Origin: Brevibacterium luteolum
Lineage (GTDB): Bacteria; Actinomycetota; Actinomycetes; Actinomycetales; Brevibacteriaceae
Reading direction: 5' to 3'
NCBI RefSeq assembly: GCF_013004595.1
Contig: NZ_JABEMC010000003.1
Coordinates: forward strand, 124,001 to 188,000
DNA: 64,000 nucleotides
The notes under the pieces were generated by a model. That model saw nothing but the letters and a program-made list of their open reading frames with translations, was not told the DNA's origin and did not search any database. Shown here one piece after another: positions 8,301 through 18,493 of the stretch. The translations under genes and the position numbers were made by a program. Position 1 is the first letter of the stretch, and each line of letters opens with the position of its first letter.

Positions 8301-11300
8301 ATGACCGATCAGATCTATCCCAAGCAGAAGACCTCCGCTGCAGGCCTGACCGCATCGCCGTCGTTCCCTGCCATCGAAGACGACGTGCTGCGCTTCTGGA
8401 ACGCCGACAACACCTTCCAGGCGAGCATCGACCAGCGTGAGGCCGGTTCCGAGGGCCAGAACGAATTCGTCTTCTACGACGGCCCGCCGTTTGCCAACGG
8501 CCTGCCGCACTACGGCCACCTGCTCACCGGCTACGTCAAGGACGTCGTCCCGCGCTACCAGACGATGCGCGGCAAGCGCGTCGAACGCCGCTTCGGCTGG
8601 GACACCCACGGACTGCCCGCCGAACTCGAAGCCGAACGCCAGCTCGGCATCACCGACAAGTCCGAGATCGGCGACATGGGCATCGCCCGCTTCAACGAAG
8701 TGTGCCGCTCCTCGGTGCTGACGTACACGAAGGAGTGGGAGGAGTACGTCACCCGTCAGGGCCGCTGGGTAGACTTCGACAACGACTACAAGACGCTGAA
8801 CGTCGAGTACATGGAATCGGTCATCTGGGCGTTCAAGCAGCTGTGGGACAAGGGCTACGTCTACGAGGGCTACCGCGTCCTGCCGTACTGTTGGAAGGAC
8901 CAGACGCCGCTGTCGAACCACGAGCTGCGCATGGACGAGGAAGTCTACAAGTCCCGCCAGGACCCCGCGGTGACGATCGGTTACAAACTCGCCGACTCCG
9001 ATGAGTACGTCGTCATCTGGACCACCACCCCGTGGACCGTGCCGAGCAACCAGGCGGTGGCCGTCCACCCGGACGTCCAGTATGTCGCGGTGCGTCCCGG
9101 GCCCGAGGCGCCGGCTGAGCACCTGCGCGGCATCACCCTCATCATGGCCAAGGACCGGGTGGCCGCCTACGCGCGCGAGCTCGGCGAGGACCCCGAGGTG
9201 GTGCGCGAGATGACCGGCACCGATCTGCTCGGCCTGCGCTACGAACCGCCCTTCGGGTACTTCGAGGGCCGGCAGGAGGAGTTCGGCGAGGCGATGCACT
9301 CGATCCTCGCCGCCGACTTCGTCACCACCGATGACGGCACCGGCATCGTCCACCAGTCACCGGCCTTCGGTGAGGAGGACAAGGTGCTCACCGATGCCGC
9401 CGGGATCCACGCCGTTCGTCCCGTCGACGACGCCGGCTGCTTCGAAGCCCCGGTCACCGACTACGCCGGCCAGCAGGTCTTCGAGGCGAACAAGGCGATC
9501 ATCCGCGACCTGCGCGACCACACCGGCCCGCTGGCCGGACGTTCGGCGCTGCTTGTGCGGCATGAGACCTACGAGCACTCCTACCCACACTGCTGGCGCT
9601 GCCGCACCCCGCTCATCTACCGGGCGGTGTCCTCGTGGTTCGTCAAGGTCACCGACTTCAAGGACCGGATGGTCGAGCTCAATGAGCAGATCAACTGGGT
9701 GCCGGAGAACGTCAAGCACGGCCAGTTCGGCAAGTGGCTGGAGAACGCCCGCGACTGGTCGATCTCTCGCAACCGGTTCTGGGGGTCGCCGATCCCGGTG
9801 TGGGTCTCGGACAACCCCGAATACCCGCGCACCGACGTCTACGGGTCGCTGGCCGAACTCGAAGCCGACTTCGGCCGGCTGCCGCTCAACGACAAGGGCG
9901 AACCGGACCTGCACCGGCCATGGATCGACGACCTCACCCGCCCGAATCCGGATGATCCGACCGGCCAGTCGACGATGCGCCGCGTGCCCGATGTCCTCGA
10001 TGTGTGGTTCGACTCCGGTTCGATGAGCTATGCCCAGGTCCACTACCCGTTCGAGAACGCCGACTGGTTCGAACACCACTTCCCAGGCGACTTCATCGTC
10101 GAGTACATCGGCCAGACCCGCGGCTGGTTCTACACCCTCCACATCCTTGCCACCGCAGTGTTCGACCGCCCGGCCTTCCGCAACTGCATCAGCCACGGCA
10201 TCGTGCTCGGCTCCGATGGGCAGAAGATGTCCAAAAGCCTGCGCAACTACCCGGACGTCAACGAGGTCTTCGACCGCGACGGCTCCGATGCGATGCGCTG
10301 GTTCCTGATGTCGAGCCCGATCCTGCGCGGCGGCAACCTCGTCGTCACCGAGCAGGGGATCCGCGACGGCGTGCGCCAGGTGATCCTGCCGCTGTGGAAT
10401 GCTTGGCACTTCTTCGCCACCTACTCCAACAACGCCGACGGAGATGCCGGCACCCGCGGCTATGCCGCGCAGCCGCGTCACGAGTCCACCCGCGTGCTCG
10501 ACCGCTACCTCATCGCCAAGACCCACGACCTCATCGTCGACTTCCAGCAGGCGATGGACGACTACGACGTGTGGGCGGCCTGCGAACTGGTCCGCGAGCA
10601 CCTCGACATGTTCACCAACTGGTACATCCGCCGCTCGCGGCGGCGCTTCTGGGAGGGCACCGCCGAAGTGCGGGAGTCCTTCGACGTCTTCTACACCTGC
10701 TTCGAGGCGTTCCTGCGTGTGGCGGCCCCGCTGCTGCCCTTCACCGCAGAGGAGATCTTCCGCGGGCTCACCGGTGAGCGCTCCGTCCATCTGGCTGACT
10801 ACCCCGACGCTGAGGCTTTCACCGCCGATGCCGATCTCGTCACCGCGATGGATCGCACCCGTCAGGTCTGCTCGACCGGCTCCTCGCTGCGCAAGGCCAA
10901 CAACCTGCGCGTGCGCCTGCCGCTGGCCTCCCTGACGGTGGCCACCGATGAGGAGCTCGGCGCCGACTTCCGGTCGATCATTGCCGATGAGCTCAACGTC
11001 CGGGACGTCACCGTCATGGGCGTCGACCAGGCCGCTGCCGCCGGCTTCACCCTCGAACAGAAGCTCACCGTCAACGCCCGCGTCGCCGGCCCGCGCCTGG
11101 GCAGGAACGTGCAGGCGGCGATCAAGGGCTCGAAGGCCGGCGACTGGTCAGTCGCCGATGATGGCACCGTCACTGCCGGCGGGATCGAGCTCGAGGAAGG
11201 CGAATACACCCTCGACGAAGTCGCCGACGCCGGGGCAACGAGCGCTGCCCTGGCAGCGATGGATCGCGGCTTCGTCGCCCTTGACATCGAGGTCACCGAC

Positions 11301-11570
11301 GAGCTGCGCGCCGAAGGCGTCGCTCGTGATGCGATCCGAGCGATCCAGAACGTGCGCAAGCAGCTCGACCTCGACGTCGCCGACCGGATCACGGTGCTGC
11401 TCTCGGCCCCCGAGCAGGTCCGTGCGGCCGTCGACTCCCACCGCGACATGGTTGCCGGTGAGGTGCTCGCCGTCGAATTCGGCACCACGAGCGAGCGGCT
11501 CAGCGGTGAGGAGGTCTTCACCGCCGGCGAACTCGCCTCCGATGCGGCCGTCCAGGTGAAGCGCGCATGA
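8301..11570 (+). CDS. ileS: Isoleucyl-tRNA synthetase, long (eukaryote-like) type
   Basis: Charges tRNA-Ile with isoleucine. The 1089-residue length and sequence fit the type 2, eukaryote-like IleRS found in actinobacteria and in mupirocin-resistant enzymes, rather than the roughly 930-residue type 1. HYGH (HIGH) is at residues 70-73, KMSKS at 642-646, and WGSPIPVW and the editing domain lie between. The C-terminal part after about residue 860 carries the extended anticodon-side domain; the zinc knuckle of type 1 is absent. AAGGA six bases before ATG 8301 is the element masked by the T-box. folC overlaps the stop by four bases (ATGA). Confidence 0.97.
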   Translation: MTDQIYPKQKTSAAGLTASPSFPAIEDDVLRFWNADNTFQASIDQREAGSEGQNEFVFYDGPPFANGLPHYGHLLTGYVKDVVPRYQTMRGKRVERRFGWDTHGLPAELEAERQLGITDKSEIGDMGIARFNEVCRSSVLTYTKEWEEYVTRQGRWVDFDNDYKTLNVEYMESVIWAFKQLWDKGYVYEGYRVLPYCWKDQTPLSNHELRMDEEVYKSRQDPAVTIGYKLADSDEYVVIWTTTPWTVPSNQAVAVHPDVQYVAVRPGPEAPAEHLRGITLIMAKDRVAAYARELGEDPEVVREMTGTDLLGLRYEPPFGYFEGRQEEFGEAMHSILAADFVTTDDGTGIVHQSPAFGEEDKVLTDAAGIHAVRPVDDAGCFEAPVTDYAGQQVFEANKAIIRDLRDHTGPLAGRSALLVRHETYEHSYPHCWRCRTPLIYRAVSSWFVKVTDFKDRMVELNEQINWVPENVKHGQFGKWLENARDWSISRNRFWGSPIPVWVSDNPEYPRTDVYGSLAELEADFGRLPLNDKGEPDLHRPWIDDLTRPNPDDPTGQSTMRRVPDVLDVWFDSGSMSYAQVHYPFENADWFEHHFPGDFIVEYIGQTRGWFYTLHILATAVFDRPAFRNCISHGIVLGSDGQKMSKSLRNYPDVNEVFDRDGSDAMRWFLMSSPILRGGNLVVTEQGIRDGVRQVILPLWNAWHFFATYSNNADGDAGTRGYAAQPRHESTRVLDRYLIAKTHDLIVDFQQAMDDYDVWAACELVREHLDMFTNWYIRRSRRRFWEGTAEVRESFDVFYTCFEAFLRVAAPLLPFTAEEIFRGLTGERSVHLADYPDAEAFTADADLVTAMDRTRQVCSTGSSLRKANNLRVRLPLASLTVATDEELGADFRSIIADELNVRDVTVMGVDQAAAAGFTLEQKLTVNARVAGPRLGRNVQAAIKGSKAGDWSVADDGTVTAGGIELEEGEYTLDEVADAGATSAALAAMDRGFVALDIEVTDELRAEGVARDAIRAIQNVRKQLDLDVADRITVLLSAPEQVRAAVDSHRDMVAGEVLAVEFGTTSERLSGEEVFTAGELASDAAVQVKRA

Positions 11571-13138
11571 GCGAACACGACCCCGTCCACGGCACTGACG
11601 CTGCAGACATTGGGCCCGATGGCACCGAGGTGCCGCAGCTGCCGGATTTCGAGGACAGCCCGCTCGTCCCACTCGTCCCCGACGACCCGGACGCAGCCGA
11701 GGTCGATGCGCTCGTCGCCGCCTCCCAGGGCGACGATGAGCCCGAGGCCGCTGTGCCCGCTGAGGCACGCGGCACCTCGGCGCTGGCCCGCGTGTACTCC
11801 GCGCTGCTCTCCCGGCAGGGGGAGACACAGGTCGAGCGCCGACTCGATGCGACCGAACGAGCCTGCCGACTGCTCGGCGACGTGCACAAAAGCGCTCCGG
11901 TCGTCATGCTCACCGGCACCAACGGCAAGTCCTCGACGGCGCGGATGGTCGATGCGATCCTCTCAGCGGCCGGGCTGCGGGTCGGGCGCTTCACGAGCCC
12001 GCACCTGCACCGGGTCACCGAACGCATCGCCGTCGACGGTGAGGAGGTCAGCGAACGCGTCTTCGTCGATGCCTATGACGCTGCCGCTCCGATCCTGGAG
12101 ATGGTCGACGCGGAGCTCGTCGCCGCCGACCGTCCGAAGCTCACCTTCTTCGAAGCGCTGACGGTGCTCGCCTTTGCGATCTTCGCTGAGGCGCCCGTCG
12201 ACGTCATGGTCATCGAGGTCGGGATGGGCGGCGAATGGGACTCCACCAACGTCGCCGATGCCGCCGTGTGCGGTTTCGCGCCGATCGGCTATGACCACCA
12301 GGCCTACCTCGGTGACACGCTCGCCGAGATCGCCGCGACGAAGGCGGGAATCCTCAACCGCTCGATCGACCCGACTCCGTCCCCAGACCCGGTGGCAGTC
12401 ATCGCAGAGCAGACTGCGGAGGCCGCCGAGGCGCTGGCAGTCCAGACAGCTGCACGGGGTGCGCCTGCGCTGTGGGCGGGGCAGAACTTCGGGTTGCGCG
12501 GGCGCGAACGCGCCGTCGACGGCCAGCTCATCGACGTGCAGGGACTCTACTCCGGATACCCGGACCTGTTCCTGCCGCTGCACGGGGAGCACCAGGCGCA
12601 CAACGCCGCCTTGGCGATCGCCATGTGCGAGGCGTTCCTCGCCGATGCCGACAAGCCGCTGAACAGCGAGATCGTCGCCGAGGGAATGTCCCAGGTGACC
12701 TCGCCGGGACGCGCGGAGATCCTGCGCACCGAACCGACGATCCTCGTCGACGGGGCACACAATCCCGCCGCAGCCGAGGTGCTCGCTGACACGATCGACG
12801 AGGCGTTCGACTTCGAATTCGTCGTCGCTGTCGTCGCGATGTTCGCCGACAAGGACCCGCACGGAGTCCTCGAATACGTCCACCGGTTCGCCGACCGCAT
12901 CGTCGTCTCCGAAGCGCTCTCTCCGCGAGCCCTCGAACACGGCGAACTCGCAGCAGCTGCCGCTGAGTGGTTCGACCCGGAGGACGTCACCGACACCCCC
13001 GAACTCAACGCTGCTCTCATGGCCGCGATCGACCTGGTCAACAGCCAGGACAGCCGGCACGCCGGGATCGTCGTGACCGGTTCGATGCTGACCGTCGCCG
13101 AGGCCCGCACACTGCTGGGCAAGGGAGGCATCCAGTGA
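11567..13138 (+). CDS. folC: Folylpolyglutamate synthase / dihydrofolate synthase
   Basis: Adds glutamate to dihydropteroate and to folates, an ATP-dependent Mur-ligase-like reaction in the cytosol. The 523-residue protein has the P-loop [11 protein letters not shown] near residue 110-120, the [13 protein letters not shown] signature after it, the metal-binding [15 protein letters not shown] segment and the [13 protein letters not shown]-terminal domain motif. An acidic, low-complexity N-terminal extension of about 70 residues precedes the fold. Its start overlaps the ileS stop, so it is translated from the T-box-controlled message, and its own stop overlaps the next start (GTGA). Confidence 0.94.
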   Translation: MSEHDPVHGTDAADIGPDGTEVPQLPDFEDSPLVPLVPDDPDAAEVDALVAASQGDDEPEAAVPAEARGTSALARVYSALLSRQGETQVERRLDATERACRLLGDVHKSAPVVMLTGTNGKSSTARMVDAILSAAGLRVGRFTSPHLHRVTERIAVDGEEVSERVFVDAYDAAAPILEMVDAELVAADRPKLTFFEALTVLAFAIFAEAPVDVMVIEVGMGGEWDSTNVADAAVCGFAPIGYDHQAYLGDTLAEIAATKAGILNRSIDPTPSPDPVAVIAEQTAEAAEALAVQTAARGAPALWAGQNFGLRGRERAVDGQLIDVQGLYSGYPDLFLPLHGEHQAHNAALAIAMCEAFLADADKPLNSEIVAEGMSQVTSPGRAEILRTEPTILVDGAHNPAAAEVLADTIDEAFDFEFVVAVVAMFADKDPHGVLEYVHRFADRIVVSEALSPRALEHGELAAAAAEWFDPEDVTDTPELNAALMAAIDLVNSQDSRHAGIVVTGSMLTVAEARTLLGKGGIQ

Positions 13139-13575
13139 CCGCCGAGCATCCGAACGCCGCAGGACGGGACAACCCGGGACCCAAGCCCGACGGGCCGCTG
13201 AAGTCGAAGCTGCCGGTGCTGTGCGGTTCGATCCTCATCTCAGAGATCTGCGTCGTCTACTTCGCCGGTCTCACCGGCATCGGGCTGAAACCGGTCAGCC
13301 TGCCGCTGCTCATCGCCGGCGTCGCAGTCATCACCGTTGTGCTGCTGGCCGCAGCGATCCTGCTGCCCCGCCGGATCGGCCAGAAGCGCCCTGGCATCCT
13401 GCTCGGGTGGATCGGTCAGGTGCTCATCGTCGCGTGCGGATTCGTGCTGCCGGCAATGTTCTTCATCGGTCTCGTCTTCACCGCCCTCTACGCGGCCGCC
13501 GTGTACTGGGGCAAGCGCATCGACCGCGAGGTCGTCGAGTACTTCAGCACCGGCGGGGGAGAAGCCACCACCTGA
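13135..13575 (+). CDS. DUF4233 family membrane protein
   Basis: A 146-residue protein with a Pro/Gly-rich N-terminus and four transmembrane segments, ending in a hydrophilic tail. This size, topology and placement directly after folC are characteristic of the actinobacterial DUF4233 family, whose role is unknown. GTG 13135 overlaps the folC stop and is preceded by GGGAGG, which supports translational coupling. As the last gene of the ileS-folC operon it should rise and fall with isoleucine-tRNA charging. It precedes ndk, which has its own -10-like hexamer. Confidence 0.8.
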   Translation: MTAEHPNAAGRDNPGPKPDGPLKSKLPVLCGSILISEICVVYFAGLTGIGLKPVSLPLLIAGVAVITVVLLAAAILLPRRIGQKRPGILLGWIGQVLIVACGFVLPAMFFIGLVFTALYAAAVYWGKRIDREVVEYFSTGGGEATT

Positions 13576-13693
13576 TACCCGCGGTGTGAGCTGATTCTCA
13601 CCGGCCGGGTGCGCCCGGTGGTGATGCAATAGACTGGCACCGCATTGCCCTGCTCGGCGCACGGAACGTCGACTGATGACGAAGGAGAACCTG

Positions 13694-14113
13694 GTGACCG
13701 AACGCACGCTCGTGCTCGTCAAGCCAGATGGTGTGCAGCGCGGCCTCATCGGCCAGATCATCGCACGCATCGAAGCCAAGGGATACAGCATCGAGAAGCT
13801 CGAGCTCGTCCACGCAACCGCGGAGCAGCTCGCCGCCCACTACGAAGAACACGAGGGCAAGCCGTTCTACCAGCCTCTCGTGGACTTCATGTCCGAAGGA
13901 CCGCTCGTCGCACTCGTGGCCTCCGGCCACGGCGTCATCCCCGGATTCCGGTCACTGGCCGGAACCACCGACCCGACGACCGCTGCACCGGGCACCATCC
14001 GCGGCGACTTCGCCCGCGACTGGGGCGTCAACGTGCAGAAGAACCTCGTCCACGGTTCCGACTCCGAGGAATCAGCTGCACGCGAGATCGCCATCTGGTT
14101 CCCAGAGGACTGA
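13694..14113 (+). CDS. ndk: Nucleoside diphosphate kinase
   Basis: Transfers the gamma phosphate of ATP to nucleoside diphosphates through a phosphohistidine. The 139-residue protein has the whole short fold: RTLVLVKPDGVQRGLIG at the start, the FYQPLVDFM region, and KNLVHGSDSEESA with the active-site His near the end. GTG 13694 is preferred: AAGGAG (13682-13687) lies seven bases in front, while ATG 13676 would place this site inside the gene. A TAGACT hexamer at 13630-13635 is a probable -10. A hairpin follows that is shared with the convergent VKOR gene. Confidence 0.95.
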   Translation: MTERTLVLVKPDGVQRGLIGQIIARIEAKGYSIEKLELVHATAEQLAAHYEEHEGKPFYQPLVDFMSEGPLVALVASGHGVIPGFRSLAGTTDPTTAAPGTIRGDFARDWGVNVQKNLVHGSDSEESAAREIAIWFPED

Positions 14114-14137
14114 GACAGACAGCTTCGCAGACAGATT

Positions 14138-14170
14138 CGGGGTGGGACGCGCACAGCGCATCCCGCCCCG
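14138..14170. terminator. Bidirectional terminator between ndk and the VKOR gene
   Basis: A 14-bp stem (14138-14151 with 14157-14170; one wobble, one mismatch) closes a five-base loop between two convergent genes. Confidence 0.7.
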
Positions 14171-14188
14171 ACGTCGTTGCCGAGTGCT

Positions 14189-14860
14189 TCAGAGCAGCCC
14201 GGAGAAGAACGTCCAGAACTTCACGATGATGAGCCCGTAGACGATGCACATCCACAGCACGCCGATGAGCAGCGCATGCTGGGCGAACACACGGGCATAA
14301 GGACTGGCCGTCACGCCGGCGCCGAAGAAACCGCGCAGCGCCGCATACCCGGTCACGACGCAGAACATCGGAATCGTCACCGTCCACACCACGATGCACC
14401 ACGGGCAACCGACACCGATGGCGAAGATCGAGGTGTAGAAGAGGTACATGCACAGCAGCGCACCCGCCCCGAGACCGGCAGCCAGGCCCGTCCACAGCCA
14501 GCCGGGGAGTTCGACCCGGGCAAGGACGAGCACTCCAAACATGAGCGGCACGACGAAGGCCACGATGCCGAGGAACTGATTGGGAAATCCCAGCAGCTGT
14601 GCCTGCGGGTACTCCATGACCGACCCGCATGAGAAGAACGGGTTGAGATCGCACGACAGTGTGATGCCGGGATTCTCCAGCTTGCGCAGCTTGTCGATCG
14701 AGAGCAGGAACGACATCCACAGACCGATGACCGATCCGATGATGAGGAAGATCCCGAAGGGCAGCCGGCGCAGGAACCATGCATCGGCAGCCAGTCCGGC
14801 TGCAGGGGATGAAGCAGGGGAGGACGCCGCAGGACGTGTCTGGGCAGGAGGAGTATTCAC
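14189..14860 (-). CDS. Vitamin K epoxide reductase (VKOR) family protein
   Basis: An integral membrane quinone reductase that re-oxidises extracytoplasmic thiol oxidases such as DsbA-like proteins, thereby driving disulfide formation in actinobacteria. The 223-residue form has five hydrophobic helices. The loop pair of cysteines (LSCDLNPFFSCGS) and the membrane CPWC motif (GVGCPWCIVVW) are both present, so the protein should be active. Start choice is uncertain: GTG 14860 begins a Pro/Ala-rich cytoplasmic leader; an ATG at 14974 would put the coding region over the presumed rne promoter. No DsbA-like partner lies next to it. Confidence 0.85.
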   Translation of the reverse strand: MNTPPAQTRPAASSPASSPAAGLAADAWFLRRLPFGIFLIIGSVIGLWMSFLLSIDKLRKLENPGITLSCDLNPFFSCGSVMEYPQAQLLGFPNQFLGIVAFVVPLMFGVLVLARVELPGWLWTGLAAGLGAGALLCMYLFYTSIFAIGVGCPWCIVVWTVTIPMFCVVTGYAALRGFFGAGVTASPYARVFAQHALLIGVLWMCIVYGLIIVKFWTFFSGLL

Positions 14861-14968
14861 CCCAACAGCATGCCGTGTCGGTTCGGTCCGCGACAAGTGT
14901 GCCCGGATGCCGAGGCTGATCTGCCCACAGTTGAACCTGCGCCGCTGCAGGACGGCACACTGTGCCTG

Positions 14969-15225
14969 TGACATAATGATGATGGCGACAGGCTGAACAC
15001 ACCCGGCCAGTTGCCCGCTTCCACCGAGCGGAGGTCTGACTCCCGCAGGTCAAAGCTGAAGCGGCACATGCGTGCCACCGCGCTGACGCAATTCGCGCGA
15101 GCCCATGTGTACCCACAGTTTTTCTGCCCGCCGGCACGGCTGCGACGCCGCGAGACGGGCACCGCCATCGCCCATGGCGCAGCTGGAAGGTGTGCCGGCT
15201 GCGGTGGGCAAGGAGCTCTATACAG
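14969..15225 (+). promoter_or_regulatory. Probable rne promoter and long 5' leader
   Basis: TGACATAAT at 14969-14977 is an extended -10 element; no clear -35 is seen. Transcription from about 14985 would give a leader of roughly 240 bases before the ATG. Long leaders in front of rne serve RNase E autoregulation in E. coli; whether that holds here is inference. Confidence 0.35.
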
Positions 15226-18225
15226 ATGAATCATGAACCCGAGGATCAGCAGAATCCGACAGAGGGCATTCTCGCCGATCTCGAAAACCTGCGTGCGCAG
15301 TCCGAAGCCAAGCGCACCGAAGACGACGCCAGCTCACGCGATGACGCACTCGCCGTCCTCGACGAAATAGCCGAAAAAGCCGAATCGCTGCGCGCCGGTC
15401 AGAGTGACGCAGCCGATGACGACGACAGCGCCGATGAATCCGATGCTGCCGAGGAGCAGACAGCACCTGCAGCCACTCGCCGCAAGGGCTCCGGGCTTCC
15501 AAAGTCAGCGCGTTCGGCTGTCGCCAACCGCGGCCTGATCTTCGAATCCTACGTCGGTGACTCCACCGAGGACGATGACGACGACTCCGACGACGATGAT
15601 GACGACACCCCAGCACAGCAGGCCGTCACCCTTGACGTGCGCAACCCGTTCTCGTTCGGGTTCAATGCCGCGCGGGAGGAAACGGATGACGAGCCGCTGC
15701 AGCCGGTGAGCGTTCCGGCCGGCGGTGGCCTGCTGTTCCAGACCCCGCAGGCAGAGCTCGGTCAGCAGGTCGATCCTGACTGGACCCCGGATGACGACGA
15801 CGATGATGATGACGACGACACGGATGACAGCGATCGTGATGACCGCTCTGACAGTGACGACGACAGCGATGACGACCAGCCGCGCCGCCGCCGGCGCGGA
15901 GGACGGGGCAAGCGCTCCCGCGGCCGAGGCGGTCAGAACGACGGCGACTCCGGTTCCGATAACGACAACCGCGGCAGCCGCCGCCAGCGCGGCGACGACA
16001 GCGACTCCAGCCAGGACGACCACAGCAAGTCCGACGACAGTACCGACTCCGGCAGCCGCGGCAGCCAGAATGACCGCGATGATCAGAAGCAGGACCGCAG
16101 CGACGATTCCGGTGACTCTGACGACGACTCGAGCAGCTCGCGCCGTCGTCGCCGTCGCCGCAGCCGGTCGGGCTCCGGCTCCGGCAGCGGCACCAGCGCC
16201 TCGGAAGTCACCGGCGTCAAGGGCTCAACCCGCCTGGAGGCCAAGCGCCAGCGCCGCCGTGAGGGCCGCGAAGCAGGTCGCCGCCGCCCGGTGATCTCCG
16301 AAGCGGAGTTCCTCGCACGCCGCGAATCCGTTGAGCGCACCATGCTCGTCCGCGACCGCGACGACCGCACCCAGCTCGTCGTCACCGAAGACGGCATCGC
16401 CGTCGAGCACTACCTCAGCGAGTCGAAGGCCCAGGCCTCGCTCATCGGCAACGTCTACCTCGGCAAGGTGCAGAACGTGCTCCCGAGCATGGAGGCTGCC
16501 TTCGTCGACATCGGCAAGGGCCGCAACGCCGTCCTCTACGCCGGTGAAGTCAACTGGGATGCCCTCGGTATGGACGGCAAGCCGCGCCGCATCGAGCTCG
16601 CGCTCAGTCCCGGCGATTCCGTGCTGGTGCAGGTGACCAAGGACCCGATCGGGCACAAGGGCGCGCGCCTGACTGCGCAGATCTCCCTGCCCGGCCGGTT
16701 CCTCGTCTACGTGCCCGGCAACGACATGACCGGCATCTCCCGCAAGCTGCCGGACAACGAGCGTCAGCGGCTGAAGAAGCTGCTCAAGCAGATGGTGCCC
16801 GAATCCGCCGGCGTCATCGTCCGCACCGCCGCCGAGGGCGCCTCGGAGACCGAGCTCGGCCGCGACATCGAGCGGCTGTCGAAGCGCTGGGAGTCGATCG
16901 AGAAGAAGTCGAAATCGACGAAGACGACTGCCCCGCAGCTGCTGTACAAGGAACCGGACATGATCGTCCGGATCATCCGCGATGTCTTCAACGAGGACTT
17001 CAGCGCCCTCGTCGTCGACGGCGACGAGTCCTGGGACACGATCCACGAATACGTCGAAGCCGTCGCCCCCGACCTGGTCGAGCGGCTGAGCCGCTACGAG
17101 GAGGACGGAGACATCTTCGACCACTATCGTGTGTCCGAGCAGATCGACAAGGCCCTGCAGCGCAAGGTCATGCTGCCCTCCGGTGGTTCGCTGGTCATCG
17201 ACCGCACCGAGGCGATGACCGTCATCGACGTCAACACCGGGAAGTTCACCGGCTCCGGCGGCAACCTCGAAGAGACGGTGACGAAGAACAACCTCGAAGC
17301 AGCAGAAGAGGTCATCCGCCAACTGCGGCTGCGCGACATCGGCGGCATCATCGTCGTCGACTTCATCGACATGGTCCTCGAATCCAACCGCGATCTCGTC
17401 GTCCGTCGGCTTGTCGAATGCCTCGGCCGCGACCGGACCCGCCACCAGGTCGCCGAGGTGACCTCCCTGGGCCTGGTGCAGATGACCCGCAAGCGCATCG
17501 GCACCGGGCTGGCCGAATCGCTGGCTGCCGCCGGTGAGGACCTCTCCGGGCGCGGCCTCGTTCTGCCGGGCACCGAGGACGACGGCTCCTCGCGCGGCCA
17601 GTACAAGTCGCGCAAGCGCCGCGGACAGGAAAACCGCCGTTCGAACAAGGACGCGCAGTCACGCGAGGAGGAAGAGAAGCAGTCTGCCTCACGCTCAGCT
17701 GTCGCTGCGATCGCCAAGGCAACGCTGAAGGCCGATGACGACGACAGAGCAGAGTCGACAGCAGCCGGCCAGGATTCCAGCTCCGCAGGCGACGAGGACA
17801 CTGGCTCACGGCGCAAGGGCCGCGGCAAGCGGGACGACGGTGCCTCCGGCGACACAGGCAGCGACGAGCAGGGCGGCAAGAGCTCACGGCGCAGCCGCTC
17901 CCGCCATTCGAAGAAGTCCGACGACACCGGCCAGCAGCAGGCCGACGGCGAGGCTCAGAGTCCCCAGCAGCCTGAAACGGAGTCAGAGCCGGCCCCGGCG
18001 CGTCGCGCTCCGCGCCAGCCCGCCGAGACCAGCGGCCCGGCACCGCTCATGATCGGTGCCGAGACCGAGACCCGGGTTCAGGAAGCACCGGCGCGCCCGG
18101 CTGCGCAGCCGGAGCGCACGGACAGCTCCGAGACCCGTCAGCCTGCCGCTGAGCAGCAGGAGAGCACGCAGTCGGAGAAGAAGGCCGAGGCGCCCCCGAT
18201 CCTCATCATCGGCGCCGACGACTGA
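15226..18225 (+). CDS. rne: Ribonuclease E/G family protein with very long N-terminal extension
   Basis: Endoribonuclease for mRNA decay and rRNA/tRNA processing. Of 999 residues the first 355 or so are low complexity: runs of Asp alternate with Arg/Ser/Gly blocks. The catalytic region follows, with an S1 domain at about 405-505 and the DNase I-like domain with Asp668 (DVNTGK) and Asp712 (VVDFIDM) as metal ligands. The zinc-link cysteine motif expected near residue 770 is replaced by GEDL before SGRG. The last 220 residues are again disordered, ending in PPILIIGADD. ATG 15226 has AAGGAG ten bases upstream. Flanking disordered arms are usual in actinobacterial RNase E. Confidence 0.95.
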   Translation: MNHEPEDQQNPTEGILADLENLRAQSEAKRTEDDASSRDDALAVLDEIAEKAESLRAGQSDAADDDDSADESDAAEEQTAPAATRRKGSGLPKSARSAVANRGLIFESYVGDSTEDDDDDSDDDDDDTPAQQAVTLDVRNPFSFGFNAAREETDDEPLQPVSVPAGGGLLFQTPQAELGQQVDPDWTPDDDDDDDDDDTDDSDRDDRSDSDDDSDDDQPRRRRRGGRGKRSRGRGGQNDGDSGSDNDNRGSRRQRGDDSDSSQDDHSKSDDSTDSGSRGSQNDRDDQKQDRSDDSGDSDDDSSSSRRRRRRRSRSGSGSGSGTSASEVTGVKGSTRLEAKRQRRREGREAGRRRPVISEAEFLARRESVERTMLVRDRDDRTQLVVTEDGIAVEHYLSESKAQASLIGNVYLGKVQNVLPSMEAAFVDIGKGRNAVLYAGEVNWDALGMDGKPRRIELALSPGDSVLVQVTKDPIGHKGARLTAQISLPGRFLVYVPGNDMTGISRKLPDNERQRLKKLLKQMVPESAGVIVRTAAEGASETELGRDIERLSKRWESIEKKSKSTKTTAPQLLYKEPDMIVRIIRDVFNEDFSALVVDGDESWDTIHEYVEAVAPDLVERLSRYEEDGDIFDHYRVSEQIDKALQRKVMLPSGGSLVIDRTEAMTVIDVNTGKFTGSGGNLEETVTKNNLEAAEEVIRQLRLRDIGGIIVVDFIDMVLESNRDLVVRRLVECLGRDRTRHQVAEVTSLGLVQMTRKRIGTGLAESLAAAGEDLSGRGLVLPGTEDDGSSRGQYKSRKRRGQENRRSNKDAQSREEEEKQSASRSAVAAIAKATLKADDDDRAESTAAGQDSSSAGDEDTGSRRKGRGKRDDGASGDTGSDEQGGKSSRRSRSRHSKKSDDTGQQQADGEAQSPQQPETESEPAPARRAPRQPAETSGPAPLMIGAETETRVQEAPARPAAQPERTDSSETRQPAAEQQESTQSEKKAEAPPILIIGADD

Positions 18226-18247
18226 GCTCAGCGTCTCCGACGCATGC

Positions 18248-18287
18248 GCAGGGCCTGTTGCCGCATCACCGCGACAACAGGCCCTGC
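18248..18287 (+). terminator. Terminator after rne
   Basis: A perfect 13-bp stem (18248-18260 with 18275-18287) around a 14-base loop, 22 bases after the rne stop. No U-run. Confidence 0.7.
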
Positions 18288-18392
18288 AGCGCTCTCACCA
18301 GGCGTTCCAGGGTGAGTCGGGCGTCGCAGGGGTGCGCAGACGCGAGATCAACAGGAGCTCACAACACAGATTTGCGCCATTTCAGCGGTTCG

Positions 18393-18432
18393 CCAACTGT
18401 CGGAGGTGAGGTAGATAACAGTTGGATAACTG
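18393..18432 (+). promoter_or_regulatory. Overlapping inverted and direct repeats before the AGCS gene
   Basis: CCAACTGT (18393-18400) pairs with ACAGTTGG (18418-18425); the second arm also forms a smaller hairpin CAGTT-GGAT-AACTG (18419-18432). GATAAC occurs twice exactly 11 bases apart (18414-18419 and 18425-18430). The loop of the larger hairpin holds a ribosome-binding-like GGAGGTGAGG. This may be a repressor site covering one face of the helix or a pair of exclusive RNA hairpins. The rest of the 268-base gap between rne and the symporter holds only the terminator and a weak promoter region. Confidence 0.4.
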
Positions 18433-18493
18433 AAAGCCGCATCGGCACTTCTGCAGTTGCGGTCAGCCTTGTTTTAGTGGAACTTATAGCTTC

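Noticed and set aside
14860-14974. Longer VKOR protein starting at ATG 14974
   Set aside because: The extension has no similarity to the family, no ribosome-binding site and lies over the likely rne promoter; it cannot be excluded fully.
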